From Gp6-AA40 sp035647075 (GTDB taxonomy: Bacteria; Acidobacteriota; Vicinamibacteria; Vicinamibacterales; UBA2999), in assembly GCA_035647075.1 (NCBI GenBank), contig DASROF010000112.1:21421-85420 (forward strand): 64,000 nucleotides of DNA. The letters run 5' to 3'. Under the pieces are notes generated by a model. That model searched no databases. It was not told where the DNA came from and saw only the letters and a list, made by a program, of their open reading frames with translations. Numbering within the stretch: the first letter of the stretch is position 1; every line of letters begins with the position of its first letter. This document shows, piece after piece, positions 1 to 7,438 of this stretch. The translations under genes were made by a program, and so were the position numbers.

Positions 1-1389
1 CACTGCTCCCCGGACTCTGTCCGCCCACGCACGAGCGTCGCGAAGCACTTGAGCCTCGTCCAATGTCAGTACCTTCTTCTCCCGCATCAGAATCCGGCCG
101 TTCACGATCGTCGTACGAACATCATCGCCGCGAGACACATACACGAGGTGCGATACAGGATCATACATGGGGGTCTGACGTGCTCCGGAGACGTCGACCA
201 GGATCAGGTCGGCGCGCTTCCCTGTCTCGAGCGAACCGATCCGCGACTCCATCCCGAGCGCCCGCGCGCCGCGAATCGTCGCCATCTCCAGCGCCGTCTT
301 CGCGCTGACCGCTCGAGGATCCGCCGACTGCAACTTGTGCAGCAGCGACGCCATTCGCATCGCCTCGAACATGTCGAGATCGTTGTTGCTGGCGGCGCCG
401 TCGGTCCCGAGACCAATCGCGGCATCGGCGCGCAGATATGCCGGCACCGGCGCGGTTCCGCTTGCCAGCTTCATGTTGCTCTCCGGATTGTGCGAGATGC
501 CGACGTGTCGCATGGTCAGCAGCGCGATATCAGGCTCGGTGACCCAGACTCCGTGCGCAGCGAGGACGCCGGGCCCGAGAAAGCCGAGGCTCTCGAGGTA
601 ACCGACCGGAGACAGCTTGAACTGCGTTTCCGCGTTCTTCGCCTCGTCTTGCGTCTCGGCCAGATGAATCAGCGTCGGCACGTTATGACGGCGCGACAAA
701 TCCCGCGCGGCGCGCAGGCTGGCTGCGTCGAGGGTGTAAATCGCGTGCGGTGCAACGGCAGGCGTGATCAGGGAGTCGTTCTTGAAGGCGGTGATGAACT
801 TCTCGGCCCGGGCGAGGGCGTCGGCGGGCGTCTTGGCATCCGCGACAGGGAACTGAATGATCGTCTGGCCCAGCACGCCACGGAGGCCCGCGGCCTTCGT
901 CTCCTTCGCGATCTCCTCCTCGAAGTAGTACATGTCGGCGTAGGTCGTCGTGCCCGACTCGATCATTTCGAGCGCCGCCAGGCGCGTGCCCGCCCGGACG
1001 AACTCCGGTGAGACGGTCTTCGCCTCTGCCGGGAAGATGTACTTCTCCAGCCACTCCGACAACGCGAGATCGTCCGCGAGTCCGCGAAACAACACCATCG
1101 GCGCGTGTGTATGGGTATTAATAAGGCCGGGGAGAACAATCTCGCCGGCGGCGTCCACGCGTTCGCGTGCACGGAAGCGGGCGGTAATATCGGGGGTCGG
1201 TCCCACGGCGACGATGTCGGTGCCGTCGATCGCCACGGCGCCGTTCTGAATGACCTGACGCGCCGGGTTCATGGTCACGACGATCCCGTTCGTCACGATG
1301 ACGGACACTTCACGGGAACCCGACTGCGCGAACAGGACGGCGACAAGCGCCGCCGCAACGAGGGCAAAGATCAGCAGACGAACCTTCAT
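1..1389 (-). CDS. Exported amidohydrolase of the MTA/SAH deaminase type (3' end cut by window edge)
   Basis: The frame is open from the ATG at 1389 to the window edge, so 463 codons are present and the stop lies outside. The product resembles 5-methylthioadenosine/S-adenosylhomocysteine deaminases and related chlorohydrolases of the amidohydrolase superfamily, metal-dependent TIM-barrel enzymes that hydrolyse amines on purine-like rings. Metal-binding signatures are visible: HTHAP near residue 93, HLAET mid-protein, AAHGVW, and LGTDGAASNN with the metal aspartate. The unusual part is the N-terminus, a hydrophobic stretch of about 20 residues (MKVRLLIFALVAAALV) that looks like a signal peptide or anchor, whereas classical MtaD enzymes are cytosolic. 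It is divergent from upp across 41 bp. The substrate cannot be read from sequence; family membership is secure. Confidence 0.88.
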   Translation of the reverse strand, partial: MKVRLLIFALVAAALVAVLFAQSGSREVSVIVTNGIVVTMNPARQVIQNGAVAIDGTDIVAVGPTPDITARFRARERVDAAGEIVLPGLINTHTHAPMVLFRGLADDLALSEWLEKYIFPAEAKTVSPEFVRAGTRLAALEMIESGTTTYADMYYFEEEIAKETKAAGLRGVLGQTIIQFPVADAKTPADALARAEKFITAFKNDSLITPAVAPHAIYTLDAASLRAARDLSRRHNVPTLIHLAETQDEAKNAETQFKLSPVGYLESLGFLGPGVLAAHGVWVTEPDIALLTMRHVGISHNPESNMKLASGTAPVPAYLRADAAIGLGTDGAASNNDLDMFEAMRMASLLHKLQSADPRAVSAKTALEMATIRGARALGMESRIGSLETGKRADLILVDVSGARQTPMYDPVSHLVYVSRGDDVRTTIVNGRILMREKKVLTLDEAQVLRDARAWADRVRGAV

Positions 1390-1400
1390 ATCTGGATAGT

Positions 1401-1410
1401 AGGTCGACCT
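1401..1410. promoter_or_regulatory. 10-bp palindrome between divergent amidohydrolase and upp
   Basis: AGGTCGACCT is a perfect palindrome in the 41-bp gap between two divergent start codons. It lies just upstream of a -10-like TAGAAT. It could be an operator serving both genes, but a 10-bp palindrome may also occur by chance. Confidence 0.3.
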
Positions 1411-1418
1411 CTACCATT

Positions 1419-1424
1419 TAGAAT
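1419..1424 (+). promoter_or_regulatory. Possible -10 box (TAGAAT) for a leaderless upp transcript
   Basis: TAGAAT ends six bases before the GTG start of upp at 1431. Transcription would then begin at or next to the start codon. No good Shine-Dalgarno sequence precedes the GTG, which fits a leaderless message. No clear -35 element is visible. Confidence 0.35.
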
Positions 1425-1430
1425 AGGCGC

Positions 1431-2051
1431 GTGCTGAAGGTTGTCGAACACCCGCTCGTCCAGGATGCCCTCGCGGAACTGCGCGACGCGAAAACCGCTC
1501 CGCCGGCATTCCGGCGCGCGGCAAATCGCATCAGCGTGCTGCTTGCTGCGGAGGCGCTGCGCGACGTTCCGGTCTCCCCTGCTGTCGTCACGACGCCGCT
1601 CGGACCGGCAGATGGACGCGTGGTCGACACCGACGTCGTCGTCGTGCCCGTGCTGAGGGCGGGACTCGGAATGCTCGACGCAGTGCTGGAGCTTCTGCCG
1701 ACGGCCCGCGTCGGCCACATCGGCCTGCAGCGGGACGAGGCCACCGCAATCGCGTCCCGGTATTACTCGAAGCTTCCGCCGAACCTCATGGACAGCTTCG
1801 TTTTGATGATCGATCCGATGCTCGCCACCGGCGGCAGTGCCGCTGCCGCCATCGATCTCATCAAGGCAGCCGGTGCGAAAACGATTCGGATGATCTGCAT
1901 CGTGTCGGCGCCGGAAGGAGTGAGGCTCCTGGAGAGCCGCCACCCCGATGTGGTGATCTACACTCCGGTGATCGATCGCGAGCTCAACTCGCACAAGTTC
2001 ATCGTTCCCGGGCTCGGTGACTTCGGCGATCGCCTGTACGGCACGAACTGA
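1431..2051 (+). CDS. upp: Uracil phosphoribosyltransferase
   Basis: This enzyme makes UMP from uracil and PRPP in pyrimidine salvage in the cytosol. The 206-residue protein has the family's normal length. Visible signatures are the PRPP loop MIDPMLATGGS near residue 125-136, VPVLRAGLGM near 73-83, and the C-terminal uracil-binding segment PGLGDFGDRLYGT. The start is a GTG with no strong ribosome-binding site; a -10-like box directly upstream suggests leaderless translation. The aldo/keto reductase follows after 38 bp on the same strand, with no obvious functional link. Confidence 0.95.
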   Translation: MLKVVEHPLVQDALAELRDAKTAPPAFRRAANRISVLLAAEALRDVPVSPAVVTTPLGPADGRVVDTDVVVVPVLRAGLGMLDAVLELLPTARVGHIGLQRDEATAIASRYYSKLPPNLMDSFVLMIDPMLATGGSAAAAIDLIKAAGAKTIRMICIVSAPEGVRLLESRHPDVVIYTPVIDRELNSHKFIVPGLGDFGDRLYGTN

Positions 2052-2089
2052 CGAGCCGCTGAGCTCCACGCCCGGCTATGGAGAAGATG

Positions 2090-3037
2090 ATGCTTTCACG
2101 TCGCGAATGGCTGTCACTGACGCTGGCAACGGGCGCTGCAGCAGCGCTTGACCGCACCTGGGTGGCCGCGCAGCAGCCGCTGATCACGCGGGGCGTGCCA
2201 GCCAGCGGCGAACGCCTCCCCATCGTTGGCCTCGGCAGTTCCGCAACGTTCTCGCAAGTCGCGCGCGGATCCGATGTGACGGCCGTGAGTGAGGTGATGA
2301 CCGCACTCATCAGCGGTGGCGGCACGGTATTCGACACCGCGCCCGGCTACGGCGCCTCTGAAGAAGTGGCCGGCCGCGTCGCCGCAACCCTCTCGTATAC
2401 AGACAGGATTTTCTGGGCGACGAAAGTCAACGTCGCTGGCTTCGGCGCGGGCGCAGCGAATCCGGCGGCCGCGCGCTCACAGATTGATCAGTCGTTCGCA
2501 CGCCTGAAGAAGGGCAGGATTGACCTGATTCAGGTTCATAACCTTGGCGACGTGCCGACGCAGCTGGCGATTCTCAAGGAGTTCAAACAACAGGGTCGCA
2601 TCCGCTACATTGGCGTAACGACCACCTTCGATCAGCAGTATCCGCAGATCGTCGAGATCATGAAACGCGAACCGGTCGACTTCATCGGTGTGGACTACGC
2701 CGTCGACGCCCGCGAGGTTGAAGACACAATCCTGCCGGTGGCCCAGGAGCGCAAGATCGGCGTGCTCTCCTACCAGCCGTTCGGCCGGACACGGTTGTGG
2801 AACCGGGTCGGCAATCAGCCCGTTCCGGACTACGCCAAAGAGTTCGACGCCACGACCTGGGCGCAGTTCTTCATCAAGTTCGTCGCCAGCCACCCGGCGA
2901 TTACGGTCGTCACACCGGCCACGAGCCAGGCCAAGAACATGGCCGACAATCTGGGCGGAGGTCGAGGCCGGCTTCCGGACGCAGCCATGCGCAAGCGGAT
3001 GATCGCCACGATCGACGCGCTCCCCGGCGGCCGATAG
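2090..3037 (+). CDS. Aldo/keto reductase with a Tat-type signal peptide
   Basis: The protein belongs to the NAD(P)H-dependent aldo/keto reductase family. The catalytic tetrad can be assigned: Asp and Tyr in VFDTAPGYG, Lys in FWATKVN, and His in LIQVHNLGD. The N-terminus MLSRREWLSLTLATGAAAAL carries a twin-arginine motif followed by a hydrophobic stretch and an alanine-rich end, so export of a folded, cofactor-loaded enzyme is likely. I chose the ATG at 2090 because GGAGA at 2080-2084 sits five bases upstream; the in-frame ATG at 2078 has no such site. It lies 38 bp after upp. The substrate is unknown. Confidence 0.88.
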   Translation: MLSRREWLSLTLATGAAAALDRTWVAAQQPLITRGVPASGERLPIVGLGSSATFSQVARGSDVTAVSEVMTALISGGGTVFDTAPGYGASEEVAGRVAATLSYTDRIFWATKVNVAGFGAGAANPAAARSQIDQSFARLKKGRIDLIQVHNLGDVPTQLAILKEFKQQGRIRYIGVTTTFDQQYPQIVEIMKREPVDFIGVDYAVDAREVEDTILPVAQERKIGVLSYQPFGRTRLWNRVGNQPVPDYAKEFDATTWAQFFIKFVASHPAITVVTPATSQAKNMADNLGGGRGRLPDAAMRKRMIATIDALPGGR

Positions 3038-3142
3038 GCGATTCTGGATCCTGACCGTTCGTCCTGCTTACATCCTCGTCGGAGCCGGTCGAGTCCTGAA
3101 ATCGGCCGGACATTGACCAGCAGAGATTTGGCCCGATTCGTC

Positions 3143-3177
3143 CTCATGTGTGCTGGCAGAGGCTTCGCACACATGAG
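3143..3177. promoter_or_regulatory. Perfect 10-bp inverted repeat in front of the rhomboid-like gene
   Basis: CTCATGTGTG at 3143-3152 is repeated in inverse as CACACATGAG at 3168-3177, with a 15-base loop. The right arm ends six bases before the ATG at 3184 and contains the only SD-like GAG. As RNA it could hide the ribosome-binding site; as DNA it could be an operator. Confidence 0.45.
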
Positions 3178-3183
3178 CTGCGA

Positions 3184-4407
3184 ATGGGTTACGTGTTTCT
3201 GCTCGCGATTGCGCTCACGATTGCCTACCGATCGACGACGGCGGTTGAGCGCCGGAAGTACCTGTTTGCCGTCCTGAAGCAGATCGATCTGTTGTGGCTT
3301 CGCATCCAGGGATGGTGGCGTGAGCTGGAACCGTTTCGCTCCGCCCTCCGCGAGCGAACCCGGATTGCCCCGGTCACTCCAGTCATCGCCATTCTGAACG
3401 TCGCGATCTTTATCGGCATCGCTTTTCACCCCCACCTGCTGGACGATCCGGATCCGCTCGTGTCATGGGGTGCGAGCTTCGGACCGCGAACCGCCAACGG
3501 CGAGTGGTGGCGCCTGATCACCACCTTGTTCGTTCACGTCAGCGTGGTCGATTTGCTCGTGAATCTCCTGGCGCTGGTGCCCCTCGGCCTGCTGCTGGAA
3601 CGAATCGTCGGCCCTCTCGCGTTCGGTGCGGTCTATCTGACGTCAGGGCTGTTTGCGAGCCTGTTCAGCCTGTCCGTCTATCCCATTGCCGTCAGCGTCG
3701 GCCCAGCGGGCGCCGTCGCCGGAGTGTACGCGTTCATGCTCGCCGTTTCCCTTTGGGGAATCAGCCAGCGCCCGCGCCTCATCTTGCCGCTCATCACGAT
3801 AAAGGGTCTCGGTATCTGTAGTGGGCTGTTCCTGGCCTATGCCTGGTTAACGGGCGCGGCTGCCGTGGTGGTTGTCGGCGCTGCCGCCGGACTCTTCGCA
3901 GGCCTGATTGTCGCGCGCGGCGTCAACACGCGCCGTACGCCGGCCGTCCGCATGGCTGCAACGGTCGCCACGCTGTCGTGCGTAGCCGTCGTCACCGCGG
4001 TTCCGCTGCGGGGCATTACGGACGCCAGACGTGATATCGCGGCAGTGATCGAGACAGAAGAACACACAGCCGCGGCGTTCAAAACCGCGCTCGAGGATTA
4101 CACCGAAGGCCGAATGACCGAGCAGGCGCTTGCCAGCGTGATCGACCGGATCATCGTCCCGGAAATCCGTTACATGACCGAAAGGCTCGCCCTCGTTGAC
4201 CAGACGATGGTGCCTCAGGAGCAGCAGCCTCCCCTCGCTGCCGCGGAGGAGTACCTGCGGCTGCGCGACGAAAGCTGGACGCTTCGCGCCAACGCGCTGC
4301 GCAGTGGAAAGATGTCGATTCTGTGGGTCGCCGACCGGAAAGAGGCCTTATCCTTAGAGGCATTCCGGCGGATCAAGCGCGGAACATCACCCGCCGGACG
4401 TCCGTAA
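3184..4407 (+). CDS. Rhomboid-fold membrane protein lacking the catalytic residues (pseudo-rhomboid)
   Basis: The 407-residue protein has an N-terminal membrane segment, a polar linker, a six-helix rhomboid-like core (about residues 60-270) and a soluble helical C-terminal tail of about 120 residues. The core is recognisable from the WWRLITTLFVH loop, the N in DLLVNLLAL and the helix that normally carries GxSG. Here that motif reads VGPAGAVAG, so the nucleophile serine is Ala175. The partner histidine in the last core helix (usually H-x-G/A-x-x-x-G) is also absent: the segment reads VGAAAGLFAG. The protein should therefore not be a protease; dead rhomboids elsewhere bind or chaperone membrane clients. 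An upstream in-frame GTG at 3148 is possible, but it lies inside a perfect inverted repeat. Confidence 0.8.
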   Translation: MGYVFLLAIALTIAYRSTTAVERRKYLFAVLKQIDLLWLRIQGWWRELEPFRSALRERTRIAPVTPVIAILNVAIFIGIAFHPHLLDDPDPLVSWGASFGPRTANGEWWRLITTLFVHVSVVDLLVNLLALVPLGLLLERIVGPLAFGAVYLTSGLFASLFSLSVYPIAVSVGPAGAVAGVYAFMLAVSLWGISQRPRLILPLITIKGLGICSGLFLAYAWLTGAAAVVVVGAAAGLFAGLIVARGVNTRRTPAVRMAATVATLSCVAVVTAVPLRGITDARRDIAAVIETEEHTAAAFKTALEDYTEGRMTEQALASVIDRIIVPEIRYMTERLALVDQTMVPQEQQPPLAAAEEYLRLRDESWTLRANALRSGKMSILWVADRKEALSLEAFRRIKRGTSPAGRP

Positions 4408-4457
4408 CTAACGGCAAAACTTGAGGGTTTTCGGGGGTGTGGCCTGCCCGGCCGACG

Positions 4458-4481
4458 CTCACGCGGGTTGACTCGCGTGAG
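4458..4481 (-). terminator. Stem-loop downstream of tRNA-Val, without a U-tract
   Basis: CTCACGCG at 4458-4465 pairs perfectly with CGCGTGAG at 4474-4481 around an 8-base loop. It begins 8 bases past the tRNA 3' end on the minus strand. There is no run of T afterwards, so it may be a processing or weak termination signal. Confidence 0.35.
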
Positions 4482-4488
4482 TGGAGGT

Positions 4489-4563
4489 TGGTGGGCGCGG
4501 GTGGAATCGAACCACCGACCCCCCGCGTGTGAAGCGGATGCTCTACCGCTGAGCCACGCGCCC
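4489..4563 (-). tRNA. tRNA-Val (anticodon CAC)
   Basis: On the minus strand the acceptor arm GGGCGCG pairs with CGCGCCC. The D-arm is GCTCAGCGGTAGAGC, the anticodon loop TTCACAC gives anticodon CAC, which reads GUG (Val), and the T-arm is GGTGG-TTCGATT-CCACC. The CCA end is encoded (4489-4491). The length is 75 nt including CCA. No attachment-site duplication or integrase is seen nearby. Confidence 0.96.
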
Positions 4564-4679
4564 GACCGAGTGTGTAGTGCCCGTGCCGCCGACGCGCGTT
4601 GCGCGAAAGGCAGACCGGAAACTGAGTGTAACTCGACAAACCACAATCAACGAAACCAACGCTGCACCAAGGAGACCAC

Positions 4680-5057
4680 ATGACGCCCCACGCCAGATTC
4701 TTCACCCGCGCGCTCGTGCTCGCTCTGCTGCTCTGGGCGGCTCCGGCCATGGCCGGGGACGTCGACGGAAAGTGGGCCGGCACCGTATCGACTCCCGGTG
4801 GCGACCTCATGGTGGCTTACGAGTTCAAGTCGGAGGGCGGCAAGCTCACGGGCACGACGACAAGCCCGGACGGAGCAACCGTCGCCATCAAGGACGGCAA
4901 GATCGACGGCAACAAGATCGCCTTCAACGTCTCGCTGGATCTCGGCGGCATGGCGTTCGACATTGCCTACACGGGCGTCGTCACGCCGGAAGAGATCAAG
5001 CTGACGGCCGATTTCGCCGGAATGCCTTTCGAGTACTCGGTCACAAAATCCAAGTAA
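4680..5057 (+). CDS. Small exported beta-rich protein of unknown function
   Basis: The 125-residue product begins with a clear Sec signal peptide (residues 1-25, ending AAPAMA|GD). The mature part of about 100 residues is rich in alternating polar and hydrophobic strands, with repeated Gly-Lys turns such as SEGGKLTGT and IKDGKIDGNKI. This resembles small calycin- or lipocalin-like barrels common as exported proteins in Acidobacteria. There is no cysteine for a lipoprotein and no catalytic motif. AGGAGA ends six bases before the ATG, which supports the start. The gene stands alone, downstream of the tRNA on the other strand and convergent with the cyclase gene. The function is not known. Confidence 0.8.
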   Translation: MTPHARFFTRALVLALLLWAAPAMAGDVDGKWAGTVSTPGGDLMVAYEFKSEGGKLTGTTTSPDGATVAIKDGKIDGNKIAFNVSLDLGGMAFDIAYTGVVTPEEIKLTADFAGMPFEYSVTKSK

Positions 5058-5103
5058 CTCTCCGCTGGGCGGACGCCACAGGACGCCTCAGCGTGAACCG
5101 CGC

Positions 5104-6030
5104 TTACCGGATCGCCAGCGGATTGCCTGGCGATCCCGTCGCGCCTTTCAAGCGCAGCGGCGCAAAGATAAACGCGAACTCGTAGACGTTGTCGCGCGCG
5201 AGGTCTTCGGTCAGCAAGTTCTCGAAGATATAGATTCCGTTTTTCGCGATGAACAGCTGGTGCAGGGGAAAGGCCAGCGACGCGTCCGGATTCGGCACGA
5301 CTTCGACGCTCCACGTGTCCGCCCCCGCCATCACGATTTCACGATCCACCAGGTACTGAGCTGCCTCGAGGCCGATGCCCGGGGCATTGGCGTTGAACTT
5401 CGCGTTGTCCTTGATCCAGAGCGAGCCCCAGCCGGTGTGAAAGATCACCACGTCGCCAGACCGGATGACGACGTTCTGCCGCTTCAGCGCTCCTTCGACG
5501 TCGGCGCGCGTGATCTCATACCCTCCGGCGAGCATCGGCTGGCCTTTATATGCGGCGACGTCGATCAGAACGCCGCGAGTGACGATCGCGCCGACATTCT
5601 CGATCCCGAGCTTCGTCAGTCCCTCCGCTTTCGCGAACTCGCTGCCCTTGTTGCCGTTGTAGAACAGGTCGCCGATGCCCGCATGGCCAAGGCCGTCGAA
5701 CTGCGTGCCAATCTGTCCCAGCTCGCCGCTGATGATTTCGTCGTGGTAATACATCTGGTTCGCGCCGTTCGGCCCGAACACCTTCGGAATGCGCAGGCTG
5801 TAGTGCCGTGTGCCAAAGAGCGGCATCGCCGACTCATAGACGTGTCCGAGCTGATACGTCTGCCCGCGCATGATCAGGTTCCTGGCTTCGAGCACTTTCG
5901 CGGGCGTGATGCGATTCGCGGCCCCACGCTGATCGTCTGCGCCCCACTTCGAGGGATACCACTTGTCCTGCGCGACGCTCGCGCAGGCGACGAACATCAC
6001 CACCAACAGGGCCACGCTCGTTCGACGCAT
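5104..6030 (-). CDS. Exported cyclase-family (kynurenine formamidase-like) hydrolase
   Basis: The 308-residue product has a signal peptide (MRRTSVALLVVMFVACASVAQ) and the metal-hydrolase fold of the cyclase family (PF04199), whose members include kynurenine formamidase and isatin hydrolase. The signature GTQFDGLGHAG is seen near residue 110; family members often read GTHxDxxxH, so this is a Gln variant. The downstream segment VVIFHTGWGSLW is also typical. GGAGG five bases before the ATG at 6030 supports this start; the open frame continues upstream into the next gene but without a signal peptide. The substrate is unknown, probably a cyclic amide or lactone in the periplasm. Confidence 0.83.
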   Translation of the reverse strand: MRRTSVALLVVMFVACASVAQDKWYPSKWGADDQRGAANRITPAKVLEARNLIMRGQTYQLGHVYESAMPLFGTRHYSLRIPKVFGPNGANQMYYHDEIISGELGQIGTQFDGLGHAGIGDLFYNGNKGSEFAKAEGLTKLGIENVGAIVTRGVLIDVAAYKGQPMLAGGYEITRADVEGALKRQNVVIRSGDVVIFHTGWGSLWIKDNAKFNANAPGIGLEAAQYLVDREIVMAGADTWSVEVVPNPDASLAFPLHQLFIAKNGIYIFENLLTEDLARDNVYEFAFIFAPLRLKGATGSPGNPLAIR

Positions 6031-6068
6031 CGATGCCTCCAGATTCGATGTAGACGTACACACAAAGA

Positions 6069-6095
6069 GGGCAGCCGTGAGGCTGCCCCCTTTTG
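6069..6095 (-). terminator. Terminator-like hairpin after the 181-residue exported protein gene
   Basis: GGGCAGCC at 6069-6076 and GGCTGCCC at 6081-6088 form an 8-bp stem with a GTGA loop. AAAG lies on one side and CCTTTT on the other, so it can act in either direction. It separates the cyclase gene from the gene ending at 6123. Confidence 0.5.
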
Positions 6096-6096
6096 C

Positions 6097-6129
6097 CTCG
6101 TACGGTGGCGCCAAGGCGCCGGCTACGAG
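6097..6129. repeat. REP-like compound palindrome at the end of a gene
   Basis: CTCGTA at 6097 and TACGAG at 6124-6129 enclose two adjacent GGCGCC palindromes (6107-6112 and 6115-6120). The element covers the TAG stop (6123-6125) of the minus-strand gene. The layout resembles small repetitive extragenic palindromes, but no second copy was seen in this window. Confidence 0.35.
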
Positions 6130-6668
6130 GGCTTCTTCAACTGCGCAATGAGAGTCTGCAGCATCTGTGCATACTCCTCGTCGATCTGCGCAAAGATCTT
6201 CCGATACTCCTCTTCCGTGATCTTGGCCTTGCCGCCCCACTCGCCATCGAACTTATAGCTCTTCGGTCCGACGTCCACCGTGTCGAACGGCTGGTGGTCT
6301 TCGCGCTTGAATCGAAGTCCGTTCGCCCCGAGGTCCATGACGAACTGGCGCGACTGCTGATCGGACGCGCCGCTCAGGTCCATATAGACCTCTTTGAACT
6401 CCCTTTTCGTGAGCAGATCGTCCATTCGCGAGAAACTGGGGAACTTGCCTTTGACAACCAGCAGCTGCGAGCCGGAAAAATACAGCGCGCCGACATATTG
6501 ATCGCCCATCTGGCGCGCGGCAATGCTGTCCAGTTTCTGCGCGTCCAGGAGCCTGCATAATTCGGCAGCCAGCGGTGCCGACTTCGATTCCTGGGCGAGC
6601 GATGGTCGAGGCGCCAGGAGAAGGCTGCCAAGCACAAGAGCGCCGATGCTGCGAACTGCGGAAGTCAT
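6123..6668 (-). CDS. Exported protein of unknown function, 181 residues
   Basis: The product starts with a signal peptide (MTSAVRSIGALVLGSLLLAP, likely cleaved after SLAQ). The mature protein is about 155 residues, with a mixed alpha/beta middle part (DQYVGALYFSGSQLLVVKGK) and a charged helical C-terminus rich in Glu and Gln. AGGAGG lies four bases before the ATG at 6668 and decides this start over a longer frame. I do not recognise a family. It is followed by a compound palindrome and a terminator-like hairpin, so it probably forms its own unit. Confidence 0.75.
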   Translation of the reverse strand: MTSAVRSIGALVLGSLLLAPRPSLAQESKSAPLAAELCRLLDAQKLDSIAARQMGDQYVGALYFSGSQLLVVKGKFPSFSRMDDLLTKREFKEVYMDLSGASDQQSRQFVMDLGANGLRFKREDHQPFDTVDVGPKSYKFDGEWGGKAKITEEEYRKIFAQIDEEYAQMLQTLIAQLKKPS

Positions 6669-6733
6669 GACCCCTCCTACCCTCGAAGAGGAGCGACTTG
6701 TATCACCGCCCGCGCACGGCGTCAATCATCCGT

Positions 6734-7153
6734 TCACCCGATAAAGAGCGAGTCCTCTTCCTCGTTGGTCGACGGCCGCCGGGCAGGCCCCGGGGCGCCC
6801 TGCCGGAAGGCCGAGAGCGCAGCGAGCAGCCCCTGCACCACGGCATAGGCTTCACGCGCGGGCGCGACGACCGTCTCCTCGACTACTGCGACCGTGTTGT
6901 TGACACGCGTCGTCAGGTCGCCGATCAACTGCTCTGCCTTTTGCGCCTGTGCGGACGCGATGCTCGCCGTCCGGGCAGCGTCGACCGACATCGACTTCAG
7001 GTTGGCGACGATCGGCTTCAGGTCGCCTTCCAGGCGCGTGACCGTATCGGCAACACGCCGTGAGGCGCGCATGGCTGCGACAACCGCCGCGACCTGAATC
7101 AGCGCCATCACCACGACGGCGACGGCGATGACGCCGAGGTACACGTCGTTCAC
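6734..7153 (-). CDS. Membrane-anchored coiled-coil protein in the Mla operon (DUF948-like)
   Basis: The 139-residue protein has one N-terminal membrane helix (VYLGVIAVAVVVMALIQV), then a long amphipathic helix with Ala/Lys/Glu heptads (about residues 30-105) and a disordered acidic tail. This resembles DUF948-type envelope proteins; the assignment is tentative. It starts with GTG and overlaps the stop of the YtxH gene by four bases (GTGA), so the two are translationally coupled. Its place at the end of the mlaE-mlaF-mlaD chain suggests a structural role in the envelope. Confidence 0.75.
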   Translation of the reverse strand: MNDVYLGVIAVAVVVMALIQVAAVVAAMRASRRVADTVTRLEGDLKPIVANLKSMSVDAARTASIASAQAQKAEQLIGDLTTRVNNTVAVVEETVVAPAREAYAVVQGLLAALSAFRQGAPGPARRPSTNEEEDSLFIG

Positions 7154-7431
7154 GCTTCCTGCTCTCCTTCGTCGGCGTGACGCTGTGCCTGACGGGCGCG
7201 ATCGAATGCCGTGGTGATGTTTTCGCGCTGCCGGTTGAATACTTCCCGACCGTGCTCGGCCGCCTGGGCGGCCCGATCCCGAGCCTCCTTGGCGCGGCGG
7301 TTCACGTACGCGCGAGTCTCGATCCCGGCTGCCGGCGCAAACAGCAGCGCCACGGCCGCTCCCACTGCCGCTCCGGCCATAAAGGCGAGCAGGACGGTCC
7401 CGCTTCCGATTCCCTGGTTCTGCTGTGACAT
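7150..7431 (-). CDS. YtxH domain protein
   Basis: The product has 93 residues: a glycine/alanine-rich hydrophobic segment, LAFMAGAAVGAAVALLFAPA, followed by GIETRAYV and a charged amphipathic helix. This is the YtxH pattern, small membrane-anchored proteins often linked to envelope stress but with no defined activity. The gene lies 7 bp after mlaD and overlaps the next gene, so it belongs to the same operon. Confidence 0.85.
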   Translation of the reverse strand: MSQQNQGIGSGTVLLAFMAGAAVGAAVALLFAPAAGIETRAYVNRRAKEARDRAAQAAEHGREVFNRQRENITTAFDRARQAQRHADEGEQEA

Positions 7432-7438
7432 AACAACC

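Noticed and set aside
3184..4407. Active rhomboid protease
   Set aside because: The nucleophile serine and histidine are missing, so only the fold can be claimed.
4489..4563. tRNA-Val as an integration site of a mobile element
   Set aside because: No integrase, no duplicated tRNA end and no foreign-looking genes on either side.
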